A stretch of 64,000 nt of DNA from Asterias amurensis. Lineage: Eukaryota; Echinodermata; Asteroidea; Forcipulatida; Asteriidae. A model generated the notes under the pieces. The model was not told where the DNA came from, made no database searches, and was given only the letters and a program-made list of their open reading frames with translations. Of the stretch, positions 11,252 through 24,551 are shown one piece after another. The stretch's first letter is position 1; every line of letters begins with the position of its first letter. The position numbers and the translations under genes were made by a program. The stretch is from assembly GCF_032118995.1 (NCBI RefSeq), contig NC_092661.1, positions 9,052,494-9,116,493 of the forward strand, written 5' to 3'.

Positions 11252-12159
11252 AATACTAATACTATTTCTTTGGAAAATAATTCATGGAGGAAGTGAAGGA
11301 AACACACTGGTGTAGGCAGTGACACTGACCATACTGACAGCTGACACTGCTGCAGCAGTGACATGACACCTGACCCCGCGCTGATGATTTTCGTTACAAC
11401 ACTACACACACTATTTTTCGGTACAATTATCAATGTTTACTCACTCAATAATGGTGTTCATCAAAAGAAAGCTGGGTGACGATAAATTACCTTTGGATCC
11501 TTATCTTCAATCACAATCTTGACTGAAAAATGGCATCTTGAGATGAAAAAAAAATCAATGCGCATCACATCGTTCATTTTTCTTTTACACACACATGGCC
11601 TACAGAAAATACTCTTTTTGCTGGAAGTTTGCTTCGACACAGGAGGGCGCTATAGATGTTTTTTTATCTTGCTACTTTGTGGTGCTGGGTGTGTGGTACT
11701 AACTAACAATGTCCTCAAAACTCTTATGATTTTGTTCCCCATTAGTACAGAAACTTTAACAAGGCTTGATTTTTAGAAAAAATAATTATGAGAAAACATG
11801 ATATTTTCTTTTGAGTTTTCTTTTTGGTTTTTGTAAATCAGATACACCTAAAATTGCAGTTTATGAAGCAGTGTGATAAAACAATTGTACTTGTTTTGAA
11901 TTATGTTTTGATCTTGCGATTGAAACTGGACTCGCACTGCAATGCTCTTCTTATGGAGAAAAAAATATATAGCTAATTAATAAATACCCACATAATATTC
12001 GTGCCATCACATTGCACGACAAAATGATGACTTGCTTTAATTTTTCAACCCGATCAACAAATAATATCAGGGCACACAACAGGTGTTTTGAAACGCGCAT
12101 CAGATGTGCAGAGGGCTTTCAAGTTGTTGTTTGTTAGTAGGCGGCGGGTGGCCGGTGGC

Positions 12160-12480
12160 ATGGCAGGAGATTCTGTCCCCCGGAGATTTTGTCCCCCCTA
12201 TGGCAAACTGTGTACAAACTTTTTTTGATAGCGCCCCCTTTTGAATCATTCTCCTCAAGTCAGAATTCCTTGGGATAGGGTACACAAATAAATTACTATT
12301 GTAATAATAATGTATTTTTTGACTGTATAATGTGAAATGAATGTGTGAAAGTGAACATTATTTTATGGAAGGGGATTGACACAGGTTGGAGGCGTTGGGG
12401 GGGGGGGGGGGGTCCATCCGCCCCCAGAGATGTCCCTCTTCTGATAGCGCCCTCTTTTGAAAATCCTCCTTTAGCGCTTC
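12160..12480. repeat. GGGGACAGAATCTCC repeat (family I), two pieces
   Basis: GCAGGAGATTCTGTCCCC and GATAGCGCCCCCTTTTGAAT, then a second GATAGCGCCCTCTTTTGAAA. The reverse of the same pieces occurs at 15,256-15,402. A 16-G run (12397-12412) sits in between. Confidence 0.55.
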
Positions 12481-12891
12481 CTCGATCCCTGGTTGGCAGA
12501 TTTCCTGTGGGACAACGGGAGTACTCTTGCCACAAGACGCTAGAAATGATAACAATTACCGTTAATTAATAAACGAGGGTACTTTCCAACTACTACACGT
12601 AGTAGAGTGTGCTGTGGGAACGTAAAGCGTGATATAAAGCTTTATAGCGGATAGATCGAGACTACAGATTGCTTGGCCCCTCTGGAAATTTAATGGCGGT
12701 CTAAGCAATTTTATTTGGTTTGCTCAGTGTTAAAAATAATTCGTGTTCGGTTGAACTCATTGTCAAAAAACAACAACATTTTGAATAATGATTTTAATAT
12801 ATCAATAAATGCCCATTACAAGTAAGTAAACAGTCAAAAAATGTTTGACATTACATTTCCAGTACGGCCATTGAAAAGAGGACAGGATCAC

Positions 12892-12901
12892 GCGCATGCG
12901 C
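12892..12901. promoter_or_regulatory. NRF1-type palindrome in SRRM1 promoter
   Basis: GCGCATGCGC, the perfect core of the NRF1 binding site, lies 32 bp upstream of the SRRM1 ATG. NRF1 sites are typical of TATA-less housekeeping promoters. No TATA box is seen nearby. Site identity is seen in the sequence; use by NRF1 is inferred. Confidence 0.6.
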
Positions 12902-12929
12902 GATGATGTTTAGAGCTACCCAAAATCGC

Positions 12930-12943
12930 AAGCATGGCGGACG
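12930..12943 (+). promoter_or_regulatory. YY1-like element overlapping SRRM1 start codon
   Basis: AAGCATGGCGGACG resembles the YY1 consensus (AANATGGCGGC), which in many housekeeping genes spans the start codon just downstream of the transcription start. Here it contains the SRRM1 ATG itself. It implies a very short 5' UTR. Match is close but not exact. Confidence 0.4.
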
Positions 12944-15900
12944 CCGGATTCTTTCGGGTAAAAACATTTCATTTTCTGTCGTGAAATTCCTTAAATTACG
13001 TAATGCATTCGCCATTGTTATATATTCAGTATAATGCTTATTAGATAAAGACTTCTTTGACGTCATAGCAGTGTATTCTATGTGTAGGTTTGGTGTGTAA
13101 TTAATGGGGTCGACTTCTGTATATTCTCAGATCTGTGGTCTGTTTTTACACGCTGCGGCTGTGTGTTCCGATACAAAACACTAGACTGGCTGTAGAGGGC
13201 GCAAACGAAATCGAGGATTGTAAAAGAAAAATTATGTTTGCAACTCCTTTTAACAACTGATTATGATAGCAGCTTTGTTTAATAAACCTTGAAGTCTCCT
13301 CTACCCCTGCGTCTATCTGTCTATCGCTATGGTACCGGTCCGGTGTTGCACCATTTTTGTATAAATAAAAGATGATGATTGATCATTGATCATTGATTGA
13401 TGGCTCAACAAAAAGTAAATAACACAAAACCACTTCCAACCACGGCTCTCAGCAACAGATTTTTTTTCATGAACATAAAAAGATGCCCCGACCCGAGTGA
13501 ATTGTATCCCACAAAGGGGTATGTTGTGTTGCCCAGGGATGTGATTTTGATTTCTCTGACAAACAGACTCACCAGAAATCCTGTTGTTTTTCACCCCCAC
13601 CCCCCACCCCCACCCCCACCCCCACCCCCACCCAAAAAAATAAAATAAAATAAAATAGATCACTTTTTACTATATTTTTTTATAACGAGGATAACTTTCT
13701 GTATGGGGTACCACTTTTTCATAAAGGGATAGGCCTATCTCATTGAGGTAAATTAGATACCAGGCCTGATACTTCACGGAGGCAACGGAGGCGATTGCCT
13801 CCGTTGCCCCTTGCCATTGCCTTGGTGCCCTTGAAATGCTCCAGTAGAAATTTACAATTTCCTCATAGGCTGCCTTTTGCCAAAGAGAAAACGCCTTGGT
13901 GCCCTTGCCCTTTCAAAAACGAAGCATACAGGCCTGAGATACTATATATTAATATTGCATATCGAATGAAAAAGTGGTGGCGCCATACGAAAACTTTTCC
14001 ATAACTCAGATAGGATAAAATTCATAACAAAATGAAAATAAAATCATATGATATGGAACACCCCGAATTGCAGCAATGCTGAGTGGGGGGGGGCTTTCAA
14101 AACCAAAGATATTAATAATTATAATATAAGCAGACTTCGCAAACGGGAAGCTTTTGTACTCGCAAGCTTTCATGCTATGCGCTCGCAAGCTTTCAAGCTT
14201 TGCGGTCATAGTTCAGGTATTTTTCCAACAGTTTATCACATGCATGGTTGCCACCACAATCGTTCTCAAATGTTGATTGACTCATGCTAGTCTAGCGCTA
14301 TGTACATCAAACATGTAGGCCTACATGTAGGCTTATGTACAAAGCAAACAAAATGTAAAACTACATGAAAAGAAACAGTTGATGCATTACTTTATTTAGT
14401 CTCTATCATCAGTGAGTGTCTTTATATACAAGATAAAAACCTATCATAAAACTTGTAAACTTTATTTCCATGCAAAGGTATAACAATATTTTTGGTTTAT
14501 GTTCAATGTGTACAGGGTACCAGTTACGACCAGGACAATCGGTTTGCTAACAAGCAGAAGAAACTAATGAAGAACATGAAGTTTGCTGCTGTGCTAGAAA
14601 AGAAGGTAATTATTTAAAGGCAGTGGACACTATTTGTAATTGTCAAAAACCAGTCTTCTCACTTGGTGTATCTCAACATATGCATAAAATAACAAACCTG
14701 TGAAAATTTGAGCTCAATTGGTTGTCGAAGTTGCGAGACATGAATGAAATAAAAAATAACCTTGTCACACGAAGTTGTGTGCTTTCAGATGCTTGATTTC
14801 GAGACCTCAAATTCTAAACTTGAGGTCTCAAAATCAAATTCGTGGAAAATTACTTCTTTCTCGAAAGCTACGTCACTTCAGAGGGAGCCGTTTCTCACAA
14901 TGTTTTATACTATCAACTTCTCCCCATTGCTCGTTACCAAGTGAGGTTTTATGCTGATAATTATTTTGAGTAATTACCAATAGGGTCCACTGCCTATATG
15001 TTAAATTTGCATCAGGGGAAAAGAAAATTAATTTTGGTTTTTACCCATATACAAACTGCCTCTAGACCACCGGGCAATCTCTGTGGTCTAGTTGGTATGA
15101 CACTGCTCTAGAATTGCAAAGGCCGTGGGTTGAATGCCACCCGAGTAGTATGCCTGTGATATTTTTCACTACTGAGTATACAGTACTAACACATCGGTGT
15201 ATATGGCTAAAATCCAAAATTAATAAGGTAAATATTATTTTAATGGGGCAGGTGTCCCAGGGAAATCAGTCCGCCAGAGATGCTGTCTCCCATTGGAAAA
15301 TTAACATGGGCTGAAGGAGAAGGAGGATGTTTCAAAAGGGGGCGCTATCAGAAGGAATAGCCCCCGGGGAGGAGGGGGGGGGGGCAGAATCTCCTGCCAC
15401 ACAGGCTCTCTAATATGCACCCACGTTGAAAATGATCTTATACATCACAATGATTGCATAGCGAACTACAATTACACAATAAACGTTATCAGCCTAATAT
15501 GCTCTTCGTTGCTCATTACAGTTAGCTTTTATGTTAATACATTTTTTTTAGTAATTACCAATTGGTCCAGCGGCCGATTCCACAAAGCAATACAAACTGT
15601 CAGTATTACCATAGTGATTTGTTTTGTGACATCACACTTAACTTAGCAACTGCTTTTGATTTGCAGATCAATCTTGGTTCTTTGTGAAATCGGCCACTGT
15701 GCACTTAGGTGATTAAAAAAAGTTGGTTCAATTCAAGATGAGCCAGCAAGAGGGAAGGAAAGCTCTGACAGATTTTGATTTTGTGTGTTTTTTGTTTTTG
15801 AATACAGGTGAGCACCAGTAAGATCCAAATGGACACGCTCAAACCATGGATCACAAAGAAAGTCACAGAGATGTTGGGAATCGAAGACGATGTACTGATA

Positions 15901-18900
15901 GAGTTCATCTTCAACCAGCTGGAGGAAGAGGTAAACAGTGTATTATGTTAATGTAGTGATCATGTGTTGTATTTGAGGTCAAATATATTTGGAAGCAAAC
16001 CATGTCCTTCGGAGGTTGTAAGCAGGTGAAACTTATGTTGGAGCATCAAAGCTGAGAAGACGCACAGGTAACATTACTGATTAGAAACTATAACCAGGTT
16101 TTTTTTTTCAATCGTCGTCTTGGCAGACTCCAGCTCTGTAAAATTTCTGTAAAATCCCTCTCAGGAATTTCTTCATTATGTTTACAACCTGTGGAGCTAA
16201 CAATGACCATTGCTGATCTGGAGTGAGAGCCCATTTATGATATTCATACAAAAACTCCTAATTATTCCAGACTGCCTGCTGCATATTCATGACACAAAAG
16301 GGTAAGCAGTTTCCTTGAATATTTTAACTCAACTTATTATTAGATTTAATTGAGATAAAATACTTGTCTCCAAATTAAACCATCTGGGCCGAGTTTTTAT
16401 ATGTTTTAAAATGGACTTGGCTTCCTTTACTTAAGTGTCGTCGTAAAGTTCGACTAGGACATCAGAACCATGAAGATGCTTGCATACAGGGCATGCCTGC
16501 AGTAAGCCGGGTTCATACTTCCTGCGAATGGGGAGCAAATTTGACATGAAATTGATGTCACAACTATATTTCCACTGCGGTATTCGCAAGAGAGTTGAAC
16601 AGAGTTCAACTGCTGCAAATTATTTGTTACGAATTTGTGAGGTCAACATTCGATTCCCATTCGCAGGAAGTATGAACCGAGCTATATGGACCAGATAATC
16701 TCTGCTATGGCCCTATGCCCGGTAGGTACCGATTTCACAGGCTGCGCCAGAAAGGTGAAGGGAAGAGAGGGTCGTCCCACTCCACTTAGTACCTAGAAGC
16801 TCTTAAAAATGTTCCCCTAGGGCCCAATTTCATAGAGATGCTTAAGCACAAAAAGTAGCCAAGCATAACAAAAGTTTGCTTACCAGAGTAAAGTTACCAG
16901 CCAAACTCTGATGTCACATGTACAATTTGTGACTAGTAGTGTTCTCATTTCTGCTTAGCAGACAGTTGTTAAGCAATATTTTCTGCTTAAGCAGCTATGG
17001 AATTAGGCCCTGTTGTGGATTGAGTTAGATTGCAGTCACTGCAACAAATCTGCAAGGGTTCAGAGGGATTGGGCTTCCAATCTCTCTCAGGACAAATTGA
17101 CAATATCATCTTATGAGCACAATCTTGATGGCACACGTACAGAGATCAAATGGATTTTGCAACCCACCCTATTGGAAATGTTCTGGAAAAGAAGGTAAGC
17201 TGAACGGGGCTGGAGTTTCAAATACTTCTCCACTTGGATTTTTTTCTAGAGGGACTTCTTTAGTTTTTTTGCATTTTTGGCCCAATGTTCAAATTACCAA
17301 TGGTCCAGTAGATTTTTCAAGGCATTTTGTATCTCTAGGCAATGCAAGCACTTGATGAATCCCAGTCGTGTAAATTCTCAGGACTTTTCCTGATTTCAGG
17401 ATTTTCTCAAAACTCGTCGAGCATTAATAACTTTTCTTGGAAAAAGGAAAGCAATCACCACAAGGAAATCAAAATACTCCACATTGTGTCTAAACCTGAG
17501 CTTTGTATTTCTTTTGAAGCACATAGTTTATAAGCCTCAGAAAAAAAACATCGTGAGGCTCTGGGTCTTGAATAACGGGGAACCAGGGCCTGAGACACCA
17601 GTGTAAAATCAATAGACGAACTGGCCACCCTCATGCAAGGCCTAATTACTTGGAAAAACCATACTTGAGCCCATCTGTGGGTGGGTGAGTGAGTGGGCCT
17701 GAGAGTGAGTACCGTTTTCAGAAATTTGTTCAAATCTCTTCCCTGAAATCCAACTTGGAGACAAGGAGCAATGAAACAAACAAAAAAAACTATTATTTGG
17801 TGAGATTAAGAGGTAAGATAATATTAAAACCGAACGAGAACAAATCAGTTGAGTATGGACCAATCAGAGACGGACGTTAACAGGTTTGTTTAAAAACGTT
17901 TCTTGCAAGTTTTTGATTGTAAAGCCTAGAAGACAGAACACTTAAGATGAAGTTCTAATTACTCCGTAGATGCTTTGAAATGGTGAGTACATGGTGAAAA
18001 CATAAAGCAGATTTACAAGATCCTAAAGTAAGTTTCCTTAATTGATCTTATTTTTTACTTTGCTACCGCCAACATCAAACTTGAAATCGTCAGCGTTCTT
18101 TTGTAAGAATGTTTGTCATTTTCTTGTTGACCAAGATGAAACCTCCTAACTTGAAATCATCATCGCTCTTTTGTAAGTATGTTTGTAATTTTCTTGTTGA
18201 CTTTTAGATGAAACCTCCTAAGGAAATGGTTTGCTTCCTCGTGATAAAGATTGTGTCGTAAAACTATCAATGAAATAATCATGTCAGGTCAAAAAAGTCA
18301 GGTTTCAAGTTCTTGTGGTAGAGCAGTACAGTATTGATACATTTCTTCAATCCTTTTGTTGAAGGCTTCGTTTGTGTTCTAAGGCCCAACAAAAAGATAT
18401 TTAGTTTCCTGTAACATACTGGGGATAAACAGTAATAAGGAGAACATTTTAGGTACTAAGAAATGAAGTTCATTGACCAAGAAGAAATTGATCTACATGT
18501 ACATGCAGTACGTTGCTTAAGAAAGGAAAGTACAACTGTTGACTCTCAGAACTGGATGCCTGTTAGTGCACTGCACATCGGGAAATTATTGTGACCACAC
18601 ACAGATATTTTAGTTAAGTCTTGAATTCTGGTGGAACAGTAATGAAATAAGAAATATTCAATTTTTATAAATATCGAAAAAAAAAATCTTACGGAAGCTG
18701 TCGGTCGGGTTACAGGAAACAACAATATTTTCTTATTGGGCTGATAGGTGTGCTTTCAGATGATGTTACAAATTGGTTACAAATAAAACTGACTATCTCG
18801 AACAAGCATCAATGGTTACCATTGGTATGTCAACAACTGCGTTCAATAACTTTGTCATGTTTAAACTGATCTGCCACAAGAAACTTAAATCTGTTCATGT

Positions 18901-21900
18901 GTCAGTTCAGTCTGTTCAGTTTATTTGAACATCTTGAGAAAACGCTCAATTTGTATTGTGAAACTTCTTTTGAAGGCAAGCTTACAGCAGTTTAAATTGC
19001 GTACAGTTAGTTTTTTTTTTACATATTGCTACCCTTGTTTTATTTTAACAAACAAATTAAAAAGCAAGAACATTACTTCGACTTAAAGCTGCTTTTTTTA
19101 AACTTGATTATTTTATCCGGTTTTGGCAGTACTATGCCTGATCAGACACAATTTTATCACATATTATTTAAAGCGGTGTTCCAAGGTTAAATTCAGTTTG
19201 TGATGCACCCATTTCCAAATAGACAAAGTCCTTACAAAAAGGGGGGAGGGGGTGTAATCTCTAACTTATGTAAAATGGTGTAAAAATTTATTTTATTCTG
19301 TTATACTGTTTGAGAGCAAAATTTAAAACATGAAGTCAGCAGACATCAAAAACAAAAAAACAAATAGATCTGTACATTTCAAAAGAGAATTTTGTGCCAT
19401 TTTGAATATCATCAAAATTCAGGAATGAACTAGACTAACAATTCTCGGTGTACAAATTTTTTGAAATGTGACGTTATCAATATATATATTTTTATCTAGA
19501 TGAAAATAGCCATGGGGTATCATCATAGTGGTATTTTACACCATTTAATGTGAGGTATCAGAGACTTTTAATCGTACATTTTCGTAAAGGCAATATCTAT
19601 TGGAAAAAGAGTCAATCACAAAACAGACCTTGAAGCCCCTCTTTAAATAATTTTTTTTTAAAATATGGTCTTTGTTTTATTCATGTTTATTTCCACGAGT
19701 GTAGAACGGCTTCTTAATCTACCCATCTCATCTCTCAATATATAGATGTTTGTAATAAATTCTGGCGTTGATAAAGAAACAGGCACGGATTGGTAGCTAC
19801 GGCAGGGCTGGTCGACAACAACAGGTTTTGTCATGCCGGCTTTACGGCCTTTGCAAGAATGACGGTACAACCAACTTTGTTGAGAGATTTTTTGAGAACC
19901 GAATAAACTAAAATTAATGATACGGTTTGGTTTTGGTTTGTATTCAAGTACTGAGTGTCCAGTTTTGTTTTAATGATTTGTTTTCATCATGATTAATGTC
20001 AAACTTTACCACTTTAAATAATTTCCTTTAACATTTTAGTGTCTATCAAGTTTTATTCCTCCGTCAACATTTGAGTACACAATTTTTTGGTTAGTCATTT
20101 GGTGATGACTTTGAACTGGATTTCACTACGATGGCACAGTGAATAGAAATAGTGGATTTAAAGTAAAAACATCCACAGTTAAGTCAATAAAACCTGACAA
20201 AGGCATGATCAATTTGTATTGCAAATCTCATAACTTTGTGTAGCTTGCTCTTAAATTTTAGAACGATCTTGGCCATCTTGAGACTTTGTGTATACTTTTG
20301 CAACTAACTTGAAGCAAAGTGAGAAGTAACATAATTTGTCAAACTCTGTTCTCTCCTGCCGAACAGTGCATAATTTGTTTGTGAATGTTTTGTGGGAGCC
20401 ATGCTTGTTACTGTCATTGTGCACAAACTATTACCTTACCATGAGTACGTTAATTTGAATTACAGCCATAATTTGTGTTTATGGTGAAATCAAAATAGCT
20501 TCACAGCAGGCCTTGACAAAAAAAACAGAGTCTGCCATCGTGCCCCTGACCACTACCTTGGTGCCTCCTGACTTGAAATGTTCCAGTATAAATGGACATT
20601 TTCACTAGTTGGGGTCCCCTGTAAAAGGAAATGTGTCTTTCTTGTTCAAGAACTAAGTATCATGGGGCTGAATTCACAAAGCATTATTAGATTCATCTTA
20701 AGATAGGTTGTCAATATTGATTTGTATTGTGATATCACACGTTGCTTGGCAATAAAGAGTGATTTGCAGTTAACATCAACAGGTGTGTATGCTTCATTTT
20801 CGAAAGGGCAAGGGCACCGAGGCATTTTCTCCTTGGTAAAGGGCACCCTATGAGTAAATTGTAAATTTCCACTGTAGCATTTCAAGGGCACGAAGGCAAT
20901 GACCAGGGGCCAGACACAATTGCCGTTGTTGCCTCTGTGAAGTATGAGGCCTGCTTTCTTTTATTGAAAGCATTTTCTTGAGGTCAGTACTCTCCTTAAG
21001 CTTGAGCGTACCTTATAAAAGGTATCGCTCCAAAAACATGAATTTGTTCATCGACAATTCCTCATGTGTGATCGCCTTGCTTTCCTTCTCACAGAATCCC
21101 AACCCAAAGACAATGCAGATCAACCTGACCGGGTTTCTGAATGCTAAGAATGCCATGAGATTCATGTCGGAACTTTGGGACCTTCTGACGAGTGCACAGG
21201 ACAACATTGCTGGCATCCCAGCTGCCTTCTTGGAGCAGAAGAAAGAAGAGATCAAGAAGAGACAGGTAATCAATGATAATAATTACAGCATTTATGAAGT
21301 GCTAAATTTGTATGTTTCTAAGCGCTATAACCAGATTGACAAAACAGATGGGTTAAGGAAGTTATTTAAAAGTGTCCAATGAAGGTTCTGCTTGATTGTG
21401 GGTGGGTAGCTCGTTCCTAAGTGTTGGGGCTACATGACCGTAAAAGCACAAATTTTGTATTATTTGTTGAGGAGCGATGTGAGAGTTTGGGAGACCTGCC
21501 GAAAACCTATTGCAGTAGTCCAGATGAGTAGAAACAAAAGCATGTACAATGCGCTCAGTGGCTGTCTGATCTAGAAACTCCTAACTTCTAGGAAGTTCAG
21601 GATCTAGAACAAGAGGGTACCAAGGCCCAGAATCCAGTTTTCATGAATTTATGTATGTCAAAGGTCATGGATCCTAAACCAAGGTTCTTTTTCTTTACCC
21701 CTCGAAAAACCAGCTGGAGCAGGAACGCATTCAAACAGGACTCAAGCAGCTGCAAGAAAAAGAGGAGCAATACAAGAAGGAGTCGTCAAGGAGTCGCCAT
21801 GACAGCGATAAGGACGACAACGGAGACAGGGATCGGAAGGACCGGAGGAGCAGAGACAAGAAAGACGATGGGATGAATGGAGGCGGAGACAGGGAAAGAT

Positions 21901-24508
21901 CTGGTTCCATGACTCCGGATAAAAAGTAAGTGAATGCTATCAGGGGTTATCCTTAACTTTTTTAAGTAACTAGTCGGCAGGTCCTGTTTGCTTTTCGTGC
22001 CACTAGAATATGTGAGAATATGATCTTTTTTATGAATTGTAAAATCTTGATAATGTGAGAAGGAAAAACATCCTTTCCATAATCCCGACATCTTTTCTTG
22101 GATCACAGGATTCATGCTCGTCCTGGGAAGTGGGACTGGGAGCCTCACAAGTCACCGGAGAAGAAGGAAGGTCGTGGGTCAAGATCGCGTTCGAGTTCCC
22201 GCAGTGGATCTGAATCCCCAAAGACCAAACCCAAGACGGACGACAAGGAGAACGCCTCCCCATCGGGCAAGGATGATGACAAACCTACCATGGACAAGGC
22301 GGAGTAAGTTGTTGCTCAATTGTTTGTCTTTTCTTTGGTTCTTACAGTCAACTAGCTAGATGTCAACTGGTATTAACTGGGACTTGCCAAATTGCCTCTT
22401 TATGTCATAAAAGAAATACAAAACAAGTGAGATTCTAGACTTCAGAATGTACTCTTTAAGTGTTGTTGCCAGCTTATTTTCAACACCTTCCAAAGCTTGG
22501 AATTCCATGTCCTAAATCATGATCATTGTTCACTTTCAGAAAAACCAGTGACAAGGATTCCGATGCTGAAGATGTTAAGAAGGACGAGGATGCAAAGAAG
22601 AAGAGCCGTCGCCGACACTCCTCTAGCTCGTCATCGAGCAACAGCTCAAGGAGTCGTAGCCGTTCTAGGTCCAGGGACAGGGATAGACGAAGGAACCGGT
22701 CACGTTCCAAGTAAGCCAACCTTTGAGAGCTTTGAACACAATATAGTTACAATCAACAAACCAGTGGGATACTTTTTGATGAACATTTCTGTGAACTCTT
22801 GCTAGGTTTTGTCATGGTGTATTTTTTTTACTGTGCAATGTGCAACCGTGCTGTTGGATATTACAAGAATACGTCCCTGAATTAAACTTGTATAGCAGAG
22901 TTTACCATACTGTAAGGGTTAAACAAACAAATTAAAAACTACAGCTTTATAACAAATGGCCTTTATGCTCAGGCTTGAGTTGTTTTGTGTGTTATCTTGA
23001 TCGTCTTAAAGTAATTTTTGTGTTTTTTACATCTTGATAGATCTGCTAAGAGAAAGAAGACCAGACGCCGATCACGCACTCCTCGTAGGTCTCGGTCACG
23101 CTCACCAAGACGACGACCCTCCCCAAGGCGTCGTTCTCCTCGCCGTCGATCGAGGTCTCCTTTTAACTCGAGACGCAGAAGGAGTCCGTCACCACGGTAC
23201 CGTTCAAGATCATCCCCAAGACGAAGATCACGGTCACCGAGACGTCGTTCTCCATCACCGCGGAGAAGGCGGCCATCACCACGGAGGCGTAGTCCCTCTC
23301 CAAGAAGGAGGAGTAGATCTCCAAGGAGACGCAGCCCATCTCCGAGGAGGCGCATTGAGAGAAGGCGCTCGCCCAGGAGAAGTCCATCTCCACGCAGGTA
23401 TTGTACAGATATTTGTTACAAAAATGTATTTGATTGGCAATGGTAGCATCTTGCAACAGCACCTTGTAAAGCTTTACATGGTGCTTTGTAGGAGTAGGTC
23501 TCCCACTTCAAACATAGCCCCACATACCCTGCAGGAAAATACTGAAAGTTGAAGCGCTTTGAGTATCACTGAGTGATGGATATGAGCACTATACAATAAA
23601 TGTAATCGCATTTGTTTTCTTTTTTCTTGTAAATCCTCAGACCTCGTACTCGACCACGGAGAGACTCCAGTAGCTCCAACTCTGATTCCTCGGCCTCCTC
23701 TGGTTCCTCACGAGGCCCATCTCCTTCTCCAACCAAGAAGAAAACCAAGACCAAGGAGAAATCTAAAAGTCCTTCCCCCGTCAAGAAGCAGAAGTCTCCA
23801 GGGAAGTCTTCTGGTGAGGAGGAGAAAAGTGGAAGCAGCGACGACAGCGCTGGGTCAGAGTCCCCTCCTCCGTCTCACTTCAAATCCAAGGAGAAGAAGA
23901 AAGAGAAGAGTGAGGAGACTAAGGATGTAAGAACCTTCTTTAAGTCATTAACCCAATAGACCCCTTGCATAACGCGAAACGCTACACTGACGTGCACATT
24001 TTCACGCACATAGAACAGCTATCGTCCAATCATTTGCCTCCTTTGACACCAGAGTGGGTGCTTTTTGAGCGTGTGACGTCACATGCAAGAGGTCTGTAGA
24101 GACCATAGCGGCCAGAAAAGGCTTGTAACAAAATGAAAACAGCTGCAAACGGCTGCAAGATTTGACCTACTTCAACTAAAACAAAAAGGTTAGGTCTTCA
24201 GGGATGTGATTTATCAGATTTTAACCAGAAATCATTTTTTGTTGTTGCCATATATACATGTATGTTAGCAGGCTTTGCACTATGAAGCTTTCATGCTTGC
24301 AAGCTTTTACTCTTTGCACCCGCAAGCTTTGTGCTCATAGTTCAGTTTTTTTTTTGTTCACCAGCCCTGGGTCTTGAATGGACATTTTCCAATGTTTCCC
24401 ATGTTAACATAGTACCTAAGTTTCTGAAACAACTGAATGTCTGTTTCATACTATTTGTTCAGACACTTAGAAGAAAAAAACTAAACGATGTTAGCCATGT
24501 CTGGTTGT

Positions 24509-24551
<43 letters not shown>

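Larger units (their letters stand above)
1..12850. other. Gene-free repeat-rich region upstream of SRRM1
   Basis: No exon with plausible splice sites and protein-like composition is visible. The stretch holds tRNA-derived SINEs, TTAA MITEs, GGGCCC palindromes, several tandem arrays and AT-rich spacer; the individual elements are listed separately. The parts not covered (for example 7,230-7,610, 8,040-8,380, 9,250-10,170 and 11,260-12,150) show nothing I can name. Confidence 0.6.

Noticed and set aside
13313..13663. 116-aa minus-strand frame rich in Gly-Trp
   Set aside because: Produced by the CCCCCA repeat; sits inside SRRM1 intron 1 with no other support.
14606..14997. MITE family A frames (for example 14,762-14,957) as peptides
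   Set aside because: The same frames occur in every copy of the element in both orientations, broken in most.
23018..23552. Extra open frames over the SRRM1 RS exons on both strands
   Set aside because: Low-complexity Arg/Ser codons open the other frames; only the frame joining all 13 exons matches SRRM1.
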